This document shows positions 37,701 through 46,352 of a stretch of DNA of 64,000 nucleotides, piece by piece (positions within the stretch are counted from its first letter, which is position 1; the number at the start of each line of letters is the position of its first letter). The DNA lies in assembly GCF_035582795.1 (NCBI RefSeq), contig NC_134367.1:116584062-116648061 (forward strand), read 5' to 3'. This DNA comes from Mycteria americana. Taxonomy: Eukaryota; Chordata; Aves; Ciconiiformes; Ciconiidae. The translations under genes were made by a program, and so were the position numbers. The notes below the pieces were generated by a model. That model saw only the letters and a program-made list of their open reading frames with translations. It did no database searches and was not told the origin of the DNA.

Positions 37701-37781
37701 TATGTTATATGTTGTCTCCTGACAGATGGCTCCAACCCTTATACCTTGAAACTTTGCTTCTCTACTTCATCCCATTTATAA
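10541..37781 (+). CDS. HNRNPLL: HNRNPLL, heterogeneous nuclear ribonucleoprotein L-like (13 coding exons)
   Basis: Nuclear RNA-binding protein of the hnRNP L/PTB family. It regulates alternative splicing, known in mammals for promoting exon skipping of CD45 (PTPRC) in activated T cells and for binding C/A-rich RNA. The 13 exons join in frame to 1635 nt, 544 residues plus stop. The N-terminus is Ser-rich, then acidic (seven Glu, residues 11-17). RRM1 is about residues 76-150 (VVHVRGL, RQALVEFE), RRM2 about 168-245 (KVLLLSIQNP), RRM3 about 337-411 (VVMVSGL, GTALVEM) and RRM4 about 453-544. A linker at about 270-336 carries RGKGRQRQ and a Pro/Ser-rich segment. The start ATG has G at -3 and matches the family N-terminus MSSSSS. 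All junction phases agree. Introns are GT-AG except intron 4. Identification rests on near-identity to the amniote protein as I remember it. Confidence 0.97.
11054..11073. repeat. Poly-C tract (20 C)
   Basis: Uninterrupted C run in intron 1, within the CpG island. Such tracts are length-unstable and can form i-motif/G-quadruplex structures. Confidence 0.9.
12981..13001. repeat. (TTTTG)n simple repeat
   Basis: Three to four copies of the pentamer, followed by a T/C run. Confidence 0.7.
13208..13231. repeat. Poly-T tract (24 T)
   Basis: Homopolymer in intron 1. No adjoining retroposon body is recognised on either side. Confidence 0.9.
14241..14345 (-). mobile_element. CR1 LINE 3'-end fragment, reverse orientation
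   Basis: The sequence resembles the reverse complement of a CR1 3' end: a TTTCAGTTGGAAAGGACCT segment followed by GATCATCTAGTCCAACTGCC. Only about 100 bp is recognisable, with no coding part, so it is a short 5'-truncated insertion in intron 1. The right edge is uncertain. Confidence 0.8.
16712..16742. repeat. T-rich low-complexity tract
   Basis: T runs broken by AA and A, ending in a TTATTATTATT stretch, inside HNRNPLL intron 1. Confidence 0.6.
19261..19379 (+). CDS. HNRNPLL: HNRNPLL coding exon 2 (RRM1, first half)
   Basis: Encodes residues 66-104 plus two bases of Cys105. It includes HVRGLCESVVEADL and the helix ALEKFGTI of RRM1. It is preceded by a TAG acceptor and followed by the GTATGT donor. 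Confidence 0.96.
19380..20668 (+). other. HNRNPLL: HNRNPLL intron 2
   Basis: AT-rich GT-AG intron of about 1.3 kb (donor GTATGT, acceptor TCTCACCAG). No gene or repeat worth naming was seen inside it. Confidence 0.9.
20669..20906 (+). CDS. HNRNPLL: HNRNPLL coding exon 3 (RRM1 second half, RRM2 start)
   Basis: Completes Cys105 and encodes residues 106-184: MMMPFKRQALVEFE (RNP1-like strand of RRM1), the FNYSTSKRI end of RRM1, and KVLLLSIQNPLYPITV, the first strand of RRM2. It ends in phase 0 before GTATGT, immediately followed by a long T run. Confidence 0.97.
20917..20939 (+). repeat. Poly-T tract just downstream of exon 3 donor
   Basis: 23 T residues starting 11 bases into intron 3. In the RNA this is a U run next to a 5' splice site, a position where TIA1-type proteins are known to help U1 recruitment. 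Confidence 0.85.
22549..22615 (+). promoter_or_regulatory. HNRNPLL: C/A-rich tract in HNRNPLL intron 3
   Basis: An (AAAC)n run leads into ACCCCAACCC and AACACAAAGCC-type sequence. A second pocket, with ACACACCCC, lies at about 22270-22310. hnRNP L and hnRNP L-like bind C/A-rich RNA, so these are candidate self-binding sites. No functional evidence is visible in the sequence itself. Confidence 0.35.
25284..25369 (+). CDS. HNRNPLL: HNRNPLL coding exon 4 (RRM2)
   Basis: Encodes residues 185-212 and the first two bases (GA) of Glu213: DVLYTVCNPVGKVQRIVIF and KRNGIQAMV, the middle of RRM2. It follows a CTTTAG acceptor. Downstream is ATATCCTTTT, the U12-type AT donor, with no GT donor at the position the protein requires. 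Confidence 0.93.
25370..25379 (+). promoter_or_regulatory. U12-type 5' splice site
   Basis: ATATCCTTTT directly after coding GTTGA. It matches the minor-spliceosome donor that is recognised by U11 and U6atac snRNAs. Confidence 0.88.
27671..27678 (+). promoter_or_regulatory. U12-type branch point sequence
   Basis: TCCTTAAC matches the U12 snRNA-pairing consensus (TTCCTTRAY) except at the first position, and sits at the required short distance from exon 5. Confidence 0.88.
27690..27786 (+). CDS. HNRNPLL: HNRNPLL coding exon 5 (RRM2 end)
   Basis: Completes Glu213 and encodes residues 214-245: FESVFCAQKAKAALNGADIY and then AGCCTLKIEYAR, the last helix and strand of RRM2. It ends in phase 0 at the GTAATG donor. 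The frame is open upstream into the intron, so protein homology and the U12 signals, not a stop, fix the start. Confidence 0.93.
27787..27869 (+). other. HNRNPLL: HNRNPLL intron 5 (83 nt)
   Basis: Very short GT-AG intron (donor GTAATG, acceptor TTTGAACAG), near the lower limit for vertebrate introns. Confidence 0.92.
27870..27942 (+). CDS. HNRNPLL: HNRNPLL coding exon 6
   Basis: Encodes residues 246-269 plus one base of Asp270: PTRLNVIRNDNDSWDYTKPY then LGRR, the linker after RRM2. It ends at the GTAGGT donor. Confidence 0.96.
28080..28480 (+). promoter_or_regulatory. HNRNPLL: C/A-rich, exon-like block in intron 6 (candidate poison-exon region)
   Basis: This block starts 138 nt after exon 6 and is strikingly C/A-rich compared with the AT-rich intron. 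It includes CCCACACCTGCAAGCACC, CATGCACCACATCGG, an (AAAC)n run and GCATGCACCACCACCAC. Several AG acceptor-like sites (CCTTCGCAG at about 28162, CTCCAAGCAG) and the weak donor CTGGTACAG (about 28220) are present. The plus-strand frame is open over much of it, but the translation resembles no protein. The likeliest reading is an hnRNP L-family binding cluster around a non-coding or NMD-inducing cassette exon; the exon borders are not resolved. Confidence 0.4.
29684..29710. repeat. Perfect 11-bp inverted repeat, 5-nt loop
   Basis: ATCATGCTATA pairs with TATAGCATGAT. It is too short for a typical microRNA precursor, so most likely a chance palindrome in AT-rich sequence or a small RNA hairpin. 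Confidence 0.6.
29858..29884. repeat. (GA)n microsatellite
   Basis: GA repeat with one AA interruption, preceded by a T run. Confidence 0.85.
31917..31988 (+). CDS. HNRNPLL: HNRNPLL coding exon 7
   Basis: Completes Asp270 and encodes residues 271-293 plus one base of Gly294: RGKGRQRQAILGEHPSSFRH then DGY. It is the basic linker segment between RRM2 and RRM3. Donor GTAAGT. Confidence 0.96.
33003..33030. repeat. A-rich homopolymer tract
   Basis: A run with single G interruptions. Confidence 0.75.
33499..33534. repeat. (TTTG)n simple repeat
   Basis: TTTG units followed by a T run, upstream of exon 8. Confidence 0.75.
33679..33896 (+). CDS. HNRNPLL: HNRNPLL coding exon 8 (linker, RRM3 start)
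   Basis: Completes Gly294 and encodes residues 295-366: a Pro/Ser-rich linker (HGPLLPLPSRYRMGSRDTPE) and the first half of RRM3 (SVVMVSGLHQLKMNCSRVFN, LFCLYGNIEK). It ends in phase 0 at GTAAGG. Confidence 0.97.
34056..34177 (+). CDS. HNRNPLL: HNRNPLL coding exon 9 (RRM3)
   Basis: Encodes residues 367-406 plus two bases of Cys407: VKFMKTIPGTALVEMGDEYA and the helix AVTHLNNVKLFGKRLNV of RRM3. Intron 8 before it is only 159 nt. Donor GTAAAT. Confidence 0.96.
34178..34590 (+). other. HNRNPLL: HNRNPLL intron 9
   Basis: About 413-nt GT-AG intron with a TTTA-rich low-complexity stretch around 34300-34345 and acceptor AAATCCCAG. Nothing else was seen. Confidence 0.9.
34591..34792 (+). CDS. HNRNPLL: HNRNPLL coding exon 10 (RRM3-RRM4 linker, RRM4 start)
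   Basis: Completes Cys407 and encodes residues 408-474: VSKQHSVVPSQIFELEDGTS, then NNRFTSAGQASKNIIQPPSC and VLHYYNVPLCVTEETFVK, the first strand and helix of RRM4. It ends in phase 0 at GTAGGC. Confidence 0.97.
34793..35756 (+). other. HNRNPLL: HNRNPLL intron 10
   Basis: 964-nt GT-AG intron. Apart from a (TC)12 microsatellite at 34977-35000, no feature was seen. Confidence 0.9.
34977..35000. repeat. (TC)n microsatellite in intron 10
   Basis: Twelve uninterrupted TC units about 185 nt downstream of the exon 10 donor. In RNA this is a UCUCU tract of the type bound by PTB, a relative of hnRNP L. Confidence 0.9.
35757..35814 (+). CDS. HNRNPLL: HNRNPLL coding exon 11 (RRM4)
   Basis: Encodes residues 475-493 plus one base of Pro494: LCEDHEVLSFIKYKVFDPK. 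Acceptor TTTTGTGACAG, donor GTAAGT. Confidence 0.96.
35933..36031 (+). CDS. HNRNPLL: HNRNPLL coding exon 12 (RRM4)
   Basis: Completes Pro494 and encodes residues 495-526 plus one base of Asn527: SAKTLSGLLEWECKTDAVEA and LTVLNHYQIRVP. Intron 11 before it is only 118 nt. Donor GTAAGT. Confidence 0.96.
36032..37725 (+). other. HNRNPLL: HNRNPLL intron 12
   Basis: 1.7-kb GT-AG intron (acceptor TCTCCTGACAG) with a TA/CA-rich low-complexity stretch at about 36181-36260. No exon is recognised. Confidence 0.9.
36181..36260. repeat. TA/CA-rich low-complexity stretch
   Basis: Alternating TATATA and CACACA steps with repeated ACTGTA/TACAGT-like words. Confidence 0.6.
37726..37781 (+). CDS. HNRNPLL: HNRNPLL coding exon 13 (C-terminus)
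   Basis: Completes Asn527 and encodes residues 528-544: GSNPYTLKLCFSTSSHL, then TAA. This is the conserved C-terminal strand of RRM4 and the known protein end. Confidence 0.97.
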
Positions 37782-38580
37782 AGAAGAGGACAGCATGTTA
37801 AGAGCTACGTTCACCTTGATCTGCAAGTTTAAAATTACACTTCGTTCACAAAGCTCTAAAGTGGTTGTTCTAATGTTGCCTTGTTTAAACTTAATTCTAA
37901 TATCTTTTATCTTGTTTTATAATAAATGGATGTTCCTTCATAAATACAAAACAGATTTTTTTCTTTTTGCCTCTGACAGATACATGTTGTAAGCTTACTA
38001 CAAAGTTTGTATTTTGTTAGTGTAGTATCTTCAAATGTCTAAAGAAGCACCAGTAGTATAAACAAGATTGTTTTCCAAAAATGAAATATATTTGCATTTT
38101 CGATAATGTTAAAGATTAGCAAGTATTTTTCCATTTGTAGTCTTAATTGGCAAATAGAACTATTACATCAGAATTTTAAATGTAGAACTTGCTTTTCAGT
38201 ATGTTAAGTAGTGAAGTATGTTGCAATACTAAAAAGCTTGTATTTATAAAATGCTTTAATCAGGTTAATGTTGCACATACCAAATTTTTAGTAGTATAGA
38301 CTTGATTTATAGTTCAAAGCTAATGTAGAAAATTATTAAGTGTGTACATGTGTATGGTGTGAATTCATACTTATTTAAAGTGGTTTTGTTTTTTTTAAAA
38401 AACTATTTTCCATTTGCATTAGCATGATGCCATCTATAGCTAGTCCCACCATAGGGGCCTTTTAAAAATTAAAATTGCAAGCCTATATCAATGTGTTCAT
38501 CCTCATTTCCCATAATTTAAACTTAAATCTTTGGTGTTTAACATATCCTCTTGACTTTTTTTTTTTTTTTTAATAGTGGT
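37782..38580 (+). other. HNRNPLL: HNRNPLL 3'UTR and immediate downstream region
   Basis: AT-rich sequence after the stop codon. The first polyadenylation signal is AATAAA at 37921-37926. ATTAAA near 38467 and the T run at 38556-38571 would allow a longer 3'UTR. The exact end cannot be fixed without transcript data. Confidence 0.6.
37921..37926 (+). terminator. HNRNPLL: Candidate HNRNPLL polyadenylation signal
   Basis: Canonical AATAAA 140 nt after the stop codon, in an AT-rich stretch with T-rich sequence about 30 nt downstream. It would give a short 3'UTR; distal alternatives are likely. Confidence 0.5.
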
Positions 38581-39920
38581 TATGACATACTAAATGGTAA
38601 AAGCTGGATATGTGAGAAGATTGATCGCAATAGAAACCATGGTGGTAAAAATAGTTAAAACAAAAAGCAAGCCCCACCATACTCTCTCATACCTGGACAG
38701 TTAATTCAGTGTTTTATTTTGTCTGATTTATCTTATACATCTGTTATGACCATCAAAGTATTCATAGGGTGAATAGACTTGGCTAGCCTCTCACTTAAAC
38801 TGAGGTAATCTAGGTGGGATTCAGATAATGTAACTAATTACATGATGTGAAATTAATGAGGCAAGAAATCTTTCACTTTGGGGAAGATGATTCATTTTGT
38901 CACAGTACTTTGAAACCTCTTTTTTCTCTTCTAGAACTGGAGTTGCATCTTACTTGGGCTAAACCCCCAGAAAAGGGAATCCATGCAGGGAAGTCTGGGA
39001 GCTGTTGTCCTAGGCTCTGTGTTTGTTCCCCTTTCTGAATTTGCGGCAAAGTGTTTAGGGCTTCTTTTAGTTCTGCTCTTAGTGATCAGACATAAGTTAT
39101 TTTATCAGTTATTTTATGTTTTATCATACAAGTTCTTTGTTCTGTCTTTATGGATTTTATCCATATCCATCCTTTATGCAAGATTATTTGTGCAGTATCC
39201 TTGTCCTTGAGAGATTATGTTGTGGTATGTTTACAGACTGTGGGCATTGCACATGTCTTTAAATAGACACTGGATTTTCCCCATTCTTAATTTCAAGGCA
39301 AATACACTTTAGCATACAAGGGAAAATGTGTTAGCTGTCCTTCAGGTTTTCTCATCAACAATGATTTATTTTTGCCCTGTCTACCTCCATTTTGTTCATG
39401 CTTCAGGTAATGAGTATTTCAGGTATTCAGATCAGTCTTCTAATACGTCTGAACTGGGAACTGAAGGACAGCTGCTCTTTGGCAGCTCTTTCTGCATGGG
39501 GTTTGGAATAATACTAGCCTCCTGTCTGGTAGGTGGCAAACTGACTTGCATTTTAGGGGCACTGCTAATATTCTTTCAGCCTCAGTGCTTTTCCCCCAGA
39601 AATTGCTTCCAGAGAGCTCCAGCGTAGAAGGCTACGTGCCATATCTTGCTACTTGCCAACAGAAACGCTGGATACTAGTGAGATGTTCTGTGCTGCCTAG
39701 TGTTCTTACTGTAAAAGGTCTCTCCCAGTCATTCATTTCTCTTCCATCAACTTGAATGTTCTGTGGAAACCTGTTTCTTCTGTCATAGCTTGCATTGCTA
39801 TTTGTGTTAATGTAGTTTCAGAAGTCAAGTTGTTTGTAGTTGAGCATTAAAAATAGTATGTTATCTGTTGGTCCAGTTTGGCATGTAGGATGAGTGACCC
39901 TTAAAGCATTCAGGTTTTAC

Positions 39921-39941
39921 AAAAAAAAAAAAAAAAAAAAA
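39921..39941. repeat. Poly-A tract (21 A)
   Basis: Homopolymer. No retroposed gene body is recognised upstream of it, so it is not clearly a retrocopy tail. Confidence 0.85.
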
Positions 39942-41141
39942 GAGCACTTTAATGTTTCGGTGTCCTCAGTGGATCACAGCATTCAGTGCCTAAGATGTTC
40001 AGGTGAAAGGCATCTTTCCTGTGGCTGCCCAGATCAAACAGAGGACAGACTAGTTCCAGGTGTATCTGAGAGGACTTGATACCAGCTGGAAGTCCCAAAT
40101 GCAAAATGAGTAGCCTGTGCCATGTGGGGAAGAAAAGAGAGGAGACTGAAAAATTGTTCAAGCTTCTTTTTCCTTAAAATAATCATCTTATTCATGTAAA
40201 AGTTGAGAACAGGAAAGATTCCTTGTAGGTGTTTTGCTGTAAAAAGAAAATAATGTCTTCTCTTGGGCCTAGAAGGATGGATGCTTGTCCTCGGGGAGGA
40301 ATGAGGTTGGTCTCCTCCTTCCACAAATGAGGTCTGTGTTCACCTATAATTTTGCTCTTTAGAATAGAGCCACAACAGTGGGGCAGGTGAAGAATTAGTT
40401 GCTCCAAGGGGAGTGAAGTTTGTCTATCATTTGGCAGTGGTATTACTATACTGGTTAGATTAAAATTAAACCATTAAGGTCTCTCAATGCAGTTTTTTCT
40501 GTCTCTTTTGCATAAGCCATACAAGCAAAATAGTGAACATTGCTATGCACATTCCCTGCTTGTAAGCAGCTGGCATTCACACTGTAATATCTTCATGTCT
40601 GTTCCACTGTTTGTTTTTGTTTGTGGTTTGTTTTTTAAAGTTTATTTTTTTGAATTGATCGCCTTTCATTGGAGGTAAATGATATATTGAGGTGGAGATC
40701 TGTCCGTCTTCTCTCATGATACTCTAATCCTTGTTTATATTTATTTTTCCTTATATGCAAGAAGTGGGAATAGTGGCTTTTTGACTTTCTATACCACCAC
40801 AGCAAGATAGAGTGTATCGCTAGGGTGATAAAAGAAAAGATTTAAAAGAATCCATTCAGGAAGTGTTTGGGTGTCCTGCTTTATGAAAGGAATGATACAA
40901 CTTAATGTGGTGTCACTAAGTCTGTCTTTTAGTAAGGGATAATGTTTGGGGTAAGCTGGCTTGTAACTGGCTGAAACCCTCTTTGTTGTAATTAAATGCA
41001 ACTTGCTCCTTTTCCTGCTGTGTGTTTTCTTGTGAACAGTGCTTGAACTTGTTTGAATATTATGATGGCTTAGCAGGAGACATTCAGTCTCTTCTGTTAA
41101 ATAATACGTCGAAGTCTGGGAACATGAACACGGTTGCTCAA

Positions 41142-41156
41142 TTTTTTTTTTTTTTT
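41142..41156. repeat. Poly-T tract followed by C run
   Basis: T15 followed by CCCCCC, low complexity. Confidence 0.75.
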
Positions 41157-44100
41157 CCCCCCACTTCTGGGATATGTTTAAACATCTTTGGGACTTTTTT
41201 GTGTCCTCTTTTGAAAATACCTTGTATTCTCACATCAGTAGCTACTAGTGGGTTTTTTTTAGCCGTTCCAGGTTTTTATGTCTATCCAGCCTATTGGTTT
41301 ATTCCCTTCTGGCAATTACACAGGTGGTAATAATCTCAAAAATAATCTTGTTTGCATTGGCATGGCTTTGGCCAGAAATAGTGTGCAAGAAGGCATGGGA
41401 AAATAAAACACTAGTTATGGGCTTAGCTTCCTGTGAAGTTCTTAAAGCACAAAATACCATTGTTCTGATTTTGACCTTAAACTAGATGCAGCTGTGCTGC
41501 GGTTGAGAGCCTCCCACCTTCACATATCTGGTGTATAAAAGGTAACTTAAGAGTCCTCCTGTAAAACTTGCCTTGCAGTGGTTGCGTATAGCAGTTTGCA
41601 CGTTTGATGCTATGACCAAGCAATGCTCTGGCACGTTGTCATAGAAGAGCTGATAGTGCCGTCTGAATACGCGGCAAAAATGTGCCAGCTTTAAGGAAAC
41701 AAACCTTGTTGATTTGGGTCCCCTGATAGCAACAGTCCCAAAGAAAGGGAAAAGTGTAAAGGAAAAAGCAGTCTGGTGCTCCACAGAGTGTTTCCTGTGT
41801 GTTGGTTAGCTGCTTGAATCTATGGTGCTGTCCTACATCATAGGTTGTGTTGCTCCAAGACTGGTGAGAAAGGCCTCACTGAATAACAGCACGAGAGAAT
41901 TATGTTATGTGACCTGATTTGTTGTGAAATTCAAGAGTGAATGGAGAGTCCTATCTAAGCAAGGGACAAATGGTGCTGCAAGACCTCTGGAAGGAAGGCA
42001 CTAAGGAACAAGGGGTGAGCACAGTTCACTAGACCTGCATTTCTCTCCTGGACTGTAGGGCTGACAAGTGTGAGAGGTGGACATTAAACTGCAGCTGGAT
42101 GAAGTGATCTGATACATGGGATCTCACCTAAGGTCATCGTATCTTAGAAGTGAGGTGTTTTTCACTCCCTTCATTTCTTCTAGCTTGTGCTATTTTTGTT
42201 CTTAATTGTTAAGACCACATGTTTTAAATTAATCTAGGTTCTTCCCAGCCTACCTTTGCTTCCATAAGGAATGGTCTGGGAGTGGACTGGAATGTGAAAA
42301 ATGTTAATAGTATTCACCAGGGAAGTCTGAGTTGAGAAATACTTGGTGTCATTCTTCACCTGTAAAACATGGGATTTCCACTTTTTTTTCCCCTCACCTG
42401 TTAAACCTTATGCATGCTAAGTGAGTAGTAAGACAGTATATTCTCAGTTGCACCATTAAAATTGACACTTGTGGAGAGGGGTGATGAGATGTGCTCAAGT
42501 GATAATGCGATGTTTCTAGCATGCCATTAAGATTCCTTACAAAAGCTGGTGGGGGCATAGTCTGAGATGAAAATAAACTGAAACAAATAGCTGTTCAGGG
42601 TTTGGGATGATGAGGCCCCCAAGTTCTACTGCTAAAGCATCTGATTGATAAAGGGTGAAGAGCTTCCATTTCTAGACAGTTGTATCATCAAGTTAAAAGA
42701 ACAAAATATTTGTGTTCTTTTGTCTCCTAATGCGTAATACTCTTTCCCTGTTAAAAATAGATTATTTCTTTCTCCAAGGGTTGTAATTCCCACAGGATGT
42801 GGAGGAACCTAATGCAGCCAGATTACTTGTGCTGTGCTTTGGCCATGTCCCTCTAAAGGAAACAACCTCCGTCCCTTTCTTGTGTTCAAAAAGCTTTGGT
42901 ATCTGTTCTGTGCCAGGCCTTCCTGTTCTGGCCTTTCACAGCCAGCTCCCTGGGCTAGAGCCACACATTAATTCAGATAGGTTCTCTGCTCTTCCTCTTG
43001 ACTGTTGCAGCTGCTGATGCAAGGTCTTAATTTCTGGCATGATTTATTTAACTTTTTCCTTCTCTGGTGTTCACAGAGCAGCTGCAGACTGAGTGGGTCT
43101 TCATGCAAGGGAATGAGTACTCCTGCAGGAATGTGCCAGGGAGCCAGCAGCTATTTAAAAGGCAAGATAATTAACTGTCTTTTCCAAAGCATCTGGGATC
43201 CAGAAATACAAATTAGTCCTGGCAGGGGCAGTATAGCAGTATTCGGAACAAAACACTGAAAAGGGCTTGTAGCTGAAGTTGGCAGTTGCTGCAGAATACA
43301 GGATGTGATTATTCAATTTCATATAAGCCATTACCTGTTTGTTTATTTTCTCTTGCCACCTTTTCTTCTTTCCATTTGTGGTCTCATCCTTCTTCAAGCT
43401 ACTAAGAAAATTAAATTGCAGGTGTTTGTGCTCCACTCATATTTAAGTGGGTAGTAGTCAAATAAGCCTCCAGAAGTTATTAGTTGGAATGCTTGCTTAC
43501 TAAAACTCTCCTCTCAAATTTTCTGTCACTTAGGCTGTTAATACAGCAGACTTCAAATATTTCAGGAAGCACAATTTGTATTAGTTGATGCTTTCTCTAT
43601 CATCTAAGTATAAACTTCTGGCCATTTTAAACTTAATGGCACAGATGCAGGGATTTGCATGTAATATAGATTATACTTCTATTTTCTCTTCTGTTAACCA
43701 CAGCACTGGAGCTGCTAAATCAGATTAAATCAATGGGCTTTAGATAAGCATCCTGTCGAAAGGCTTCAGAAGAGTGTCTAAGAAATAGCCTGGTCAGACA
43801 GTAACCTGGGTAATCTTTTTTTGAAGTTACTGTATGGCTTCTTTCTGAAACATGATAACCTAAAACTTCACTAGTTTAAGATGAGAATCCCACTCACTGA
43901 GCTTTTAATTCTTACTTACCTATCTTCTTGGGGGGCGCTTTAAATCCAAAACAAACTCCTGAGTTCTGAGGATAGAGCTTAAACTGGAATATTTTAGTTT
44001 ACTTAAATATGTTCCTCTTGCCCAATAATTCTGTGGAGGTTTTTCATCTTTTTGTTGCTATATAGACAAAGACTTGTCTGTGCCTTTTTAAGGATCCTTT

Positions 44101-46320
44101 TTGTGCTTCTAACTCTTCCTTTTTGTGTTCTTTTAACATGACGCAATGAGAACTAACCACAGGATTTCAGATTTCAAAGTATTTCAGAGTAACATGCTCT
44201 CCTTTTTTTCAGCTATAGCTTTCATCTAATAATAAAGAAAACCCTACCCTAATAGTCTAAAGGACAAGTTTCTCTCCATGGAGATAAATAAGGTGATAAT
44301 ACTTCCCCATGTCTTTCAGGATATGGACCCCAAGTTCACAGCTAAGTGTGACCCTGCTGCTCTTGGTTTCTCCAGCATAGGCTATAACACACCATTTATG
44401 TTTTGAGTGTTGCTTCAATCTGCCCCTGCCATTACCTCCAGCATCTGCATCTTTGACCCTGTCATTGCAAAAAAAGAAAGGGAGCTCTTCCTTTTTATCT
44501 CCCAAAGCTTCCAAACAAAGCTTGTTCATCTGTCTGTTTTCTGCACGTTTTGAAACTTCCTCAGAAATAGAGCAGGGATATTTGGTGATGCAGGGACAAC
44601 AGAAGCTAATCTTACTCTTCTAGACTGGCAGAAAGGAATGAGTGGTAGCTCCTGTCCTGAGACTGCCAGCACAACCTCCATTTCTTATTGCTGAAAACAG
44701 ACTCGGCTTTCCAGGAACCTTTGTAGGTTCCTTTCCGGAGGAAGCTTTGTAGACCTTTCTGGATAATGCCCGGCTAAGGATAAACCTCCTTTCATACTGA
44801 GGACAGAGCAGTTCAGAAACCCTGATGGCATGAGTTCATGACGGTATGTGTGTGGGGTCAGGCATTATGTTCCAAGGGGACAGTTGCTTCTTTCTTGTAG
44901 CATGCTGCCATCCCAACAGCCTTGGCAGGAGACCTACCTCCAATAAGCTGCTCATAGCTGACCAATGTTTGAGAGGGGCTAGTCTTTAAACTGCTTCAGA
45001 AGCTGTCACTTTCCATGTGAAGCTGCTCTTAAGCCATTTTGCAAGCACTTACACTGCTTCTATCTTGTACTTGTCTTGAGGTGCTGATATTCCCCATTTT
45101 CCCAGTCATTGTGTGACTGCATGTACCCTGTATTGGCCTGGTTCCTATTAAAGACCGTGAAGATCAGTGTTTCCAACAGTGTCATCCTTTTCTGTGCCTG
45201 CTTTGAGTTGTGTATGAGGTTTGGGCTTAGGTCTGCCAGCTGGGAGGTTAGCTCCTGAACCAAGGAGGATGGGAGTCTACCCTGACACAGAAAAGCCCTA
45301 AAAACAAATTGCCCAGAGCTCCTAGTTTTCCTAGTAGCTCAGAAACTTGTCCACACTTATCCTTGCAGCTCGGTGAGGAGTCTGTCTGCCTTTTGCAAAA
45401 CACACTGCCAATAGCCCTGCATCAGCTTTGTAGGTAGGGCTATGCAACACAGAGACCAAGCTGATAACCACTGCATTTTGCTTTGTGTCCTTTCCAAGTA
45501 CAGACCAAGTTTCACTGCTGAGATCTGAGAAAACAGCGGGTGGAGAGGCTGACGCTGTGTTCACCTGGGAGATACTGTTCTTATCTGCTCTGTTAACAGG
45601 GAGCTGACCAAAGGAGCAAGAGAAACACGAGCATACCTTTGGCTCCTGATCGTGCCAGCAGTACAGAACAACCACAAATGTCTGTGCTGCTGGCCTATAT
45701 AGCAGAGAAGCTTTCAGAGCAAGGCTGGTTGAGGTTTTTTATAGATAGGTGTCTGGTAGATTGATTGCTGTAAAATGGAATTTTTTCATGCTATTTAGGT
45801 AGCTTTGGGCTTGGTACAAGGTAGCTCTGTGCACCTGGCTTGCACATGATGAATGCATGAGGCCCGAGATGTTTGACTTCCCTGTTGTTTTCTTGCCAGT
45901 TCTTCCTGGTTTACTAGTGAAGTGATGAAATGGAGCAGCTTGCCTCTGCAGCGTGCCCTTGCAGCTTGCTTGACCTTGGGGATTGCATTGGTCCTCACAG
46001 GCACAGCCAATGTGCCTGCCCTTGTCCTCACACAAGTCTGCACTTCGCAATGGAATGTCACTGGACTGGTTGTTGCATTGTGTGGAGCCGAGGCTGTGTG
46101 AATAACCTGCCTATGCATGGGTTTTGCCTGCTGGGCTGTGTGGAGTCAGGAGATACTGGTTTCTGCCAGGAATCTGGTGAGAGTGAGGAGGTGAGGACAG
46201 TGAAGAATAGGGCAGCTATTGCTGCAAAGGCATTTTTCAACTACTTCTCTACAGACCTTTCACAACAGACTTCTGCCTTTCCTCCCTTTCCTGGTTCCTT
46301 TCAGGGCCTGTGGTTCTGCC

Positions 46321-46352
46321 TATAAATAAATGATACAATATTTAATAAAGAG
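46321..46352 (+). terminator. Tandem AATAAA polyadenylation-signal-like motifs
   Basis: TAAATAAAT at about 46323 and TTAATAAAG about 20 nt later form an AT-rich cluster in otherwise GC-richer sequence. This could mark the 3' end of an unrecognised plus-strand transcript. No exon could be tied to it. Confidence 0.25.

Larger units (their letters stand above)
38581..46000. other. Intergenic region, AT-rich to mixed, no gene recognised
   Basis: Only short open frames with no domain signature. Poly-A at 39921-39941 and poly-T at 41142-41156 are the visible simple repeats. A longer HNRNPLL 3'UTR or an unannotated non-coding transcript cannot be excluded. Confidence 0.55.
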
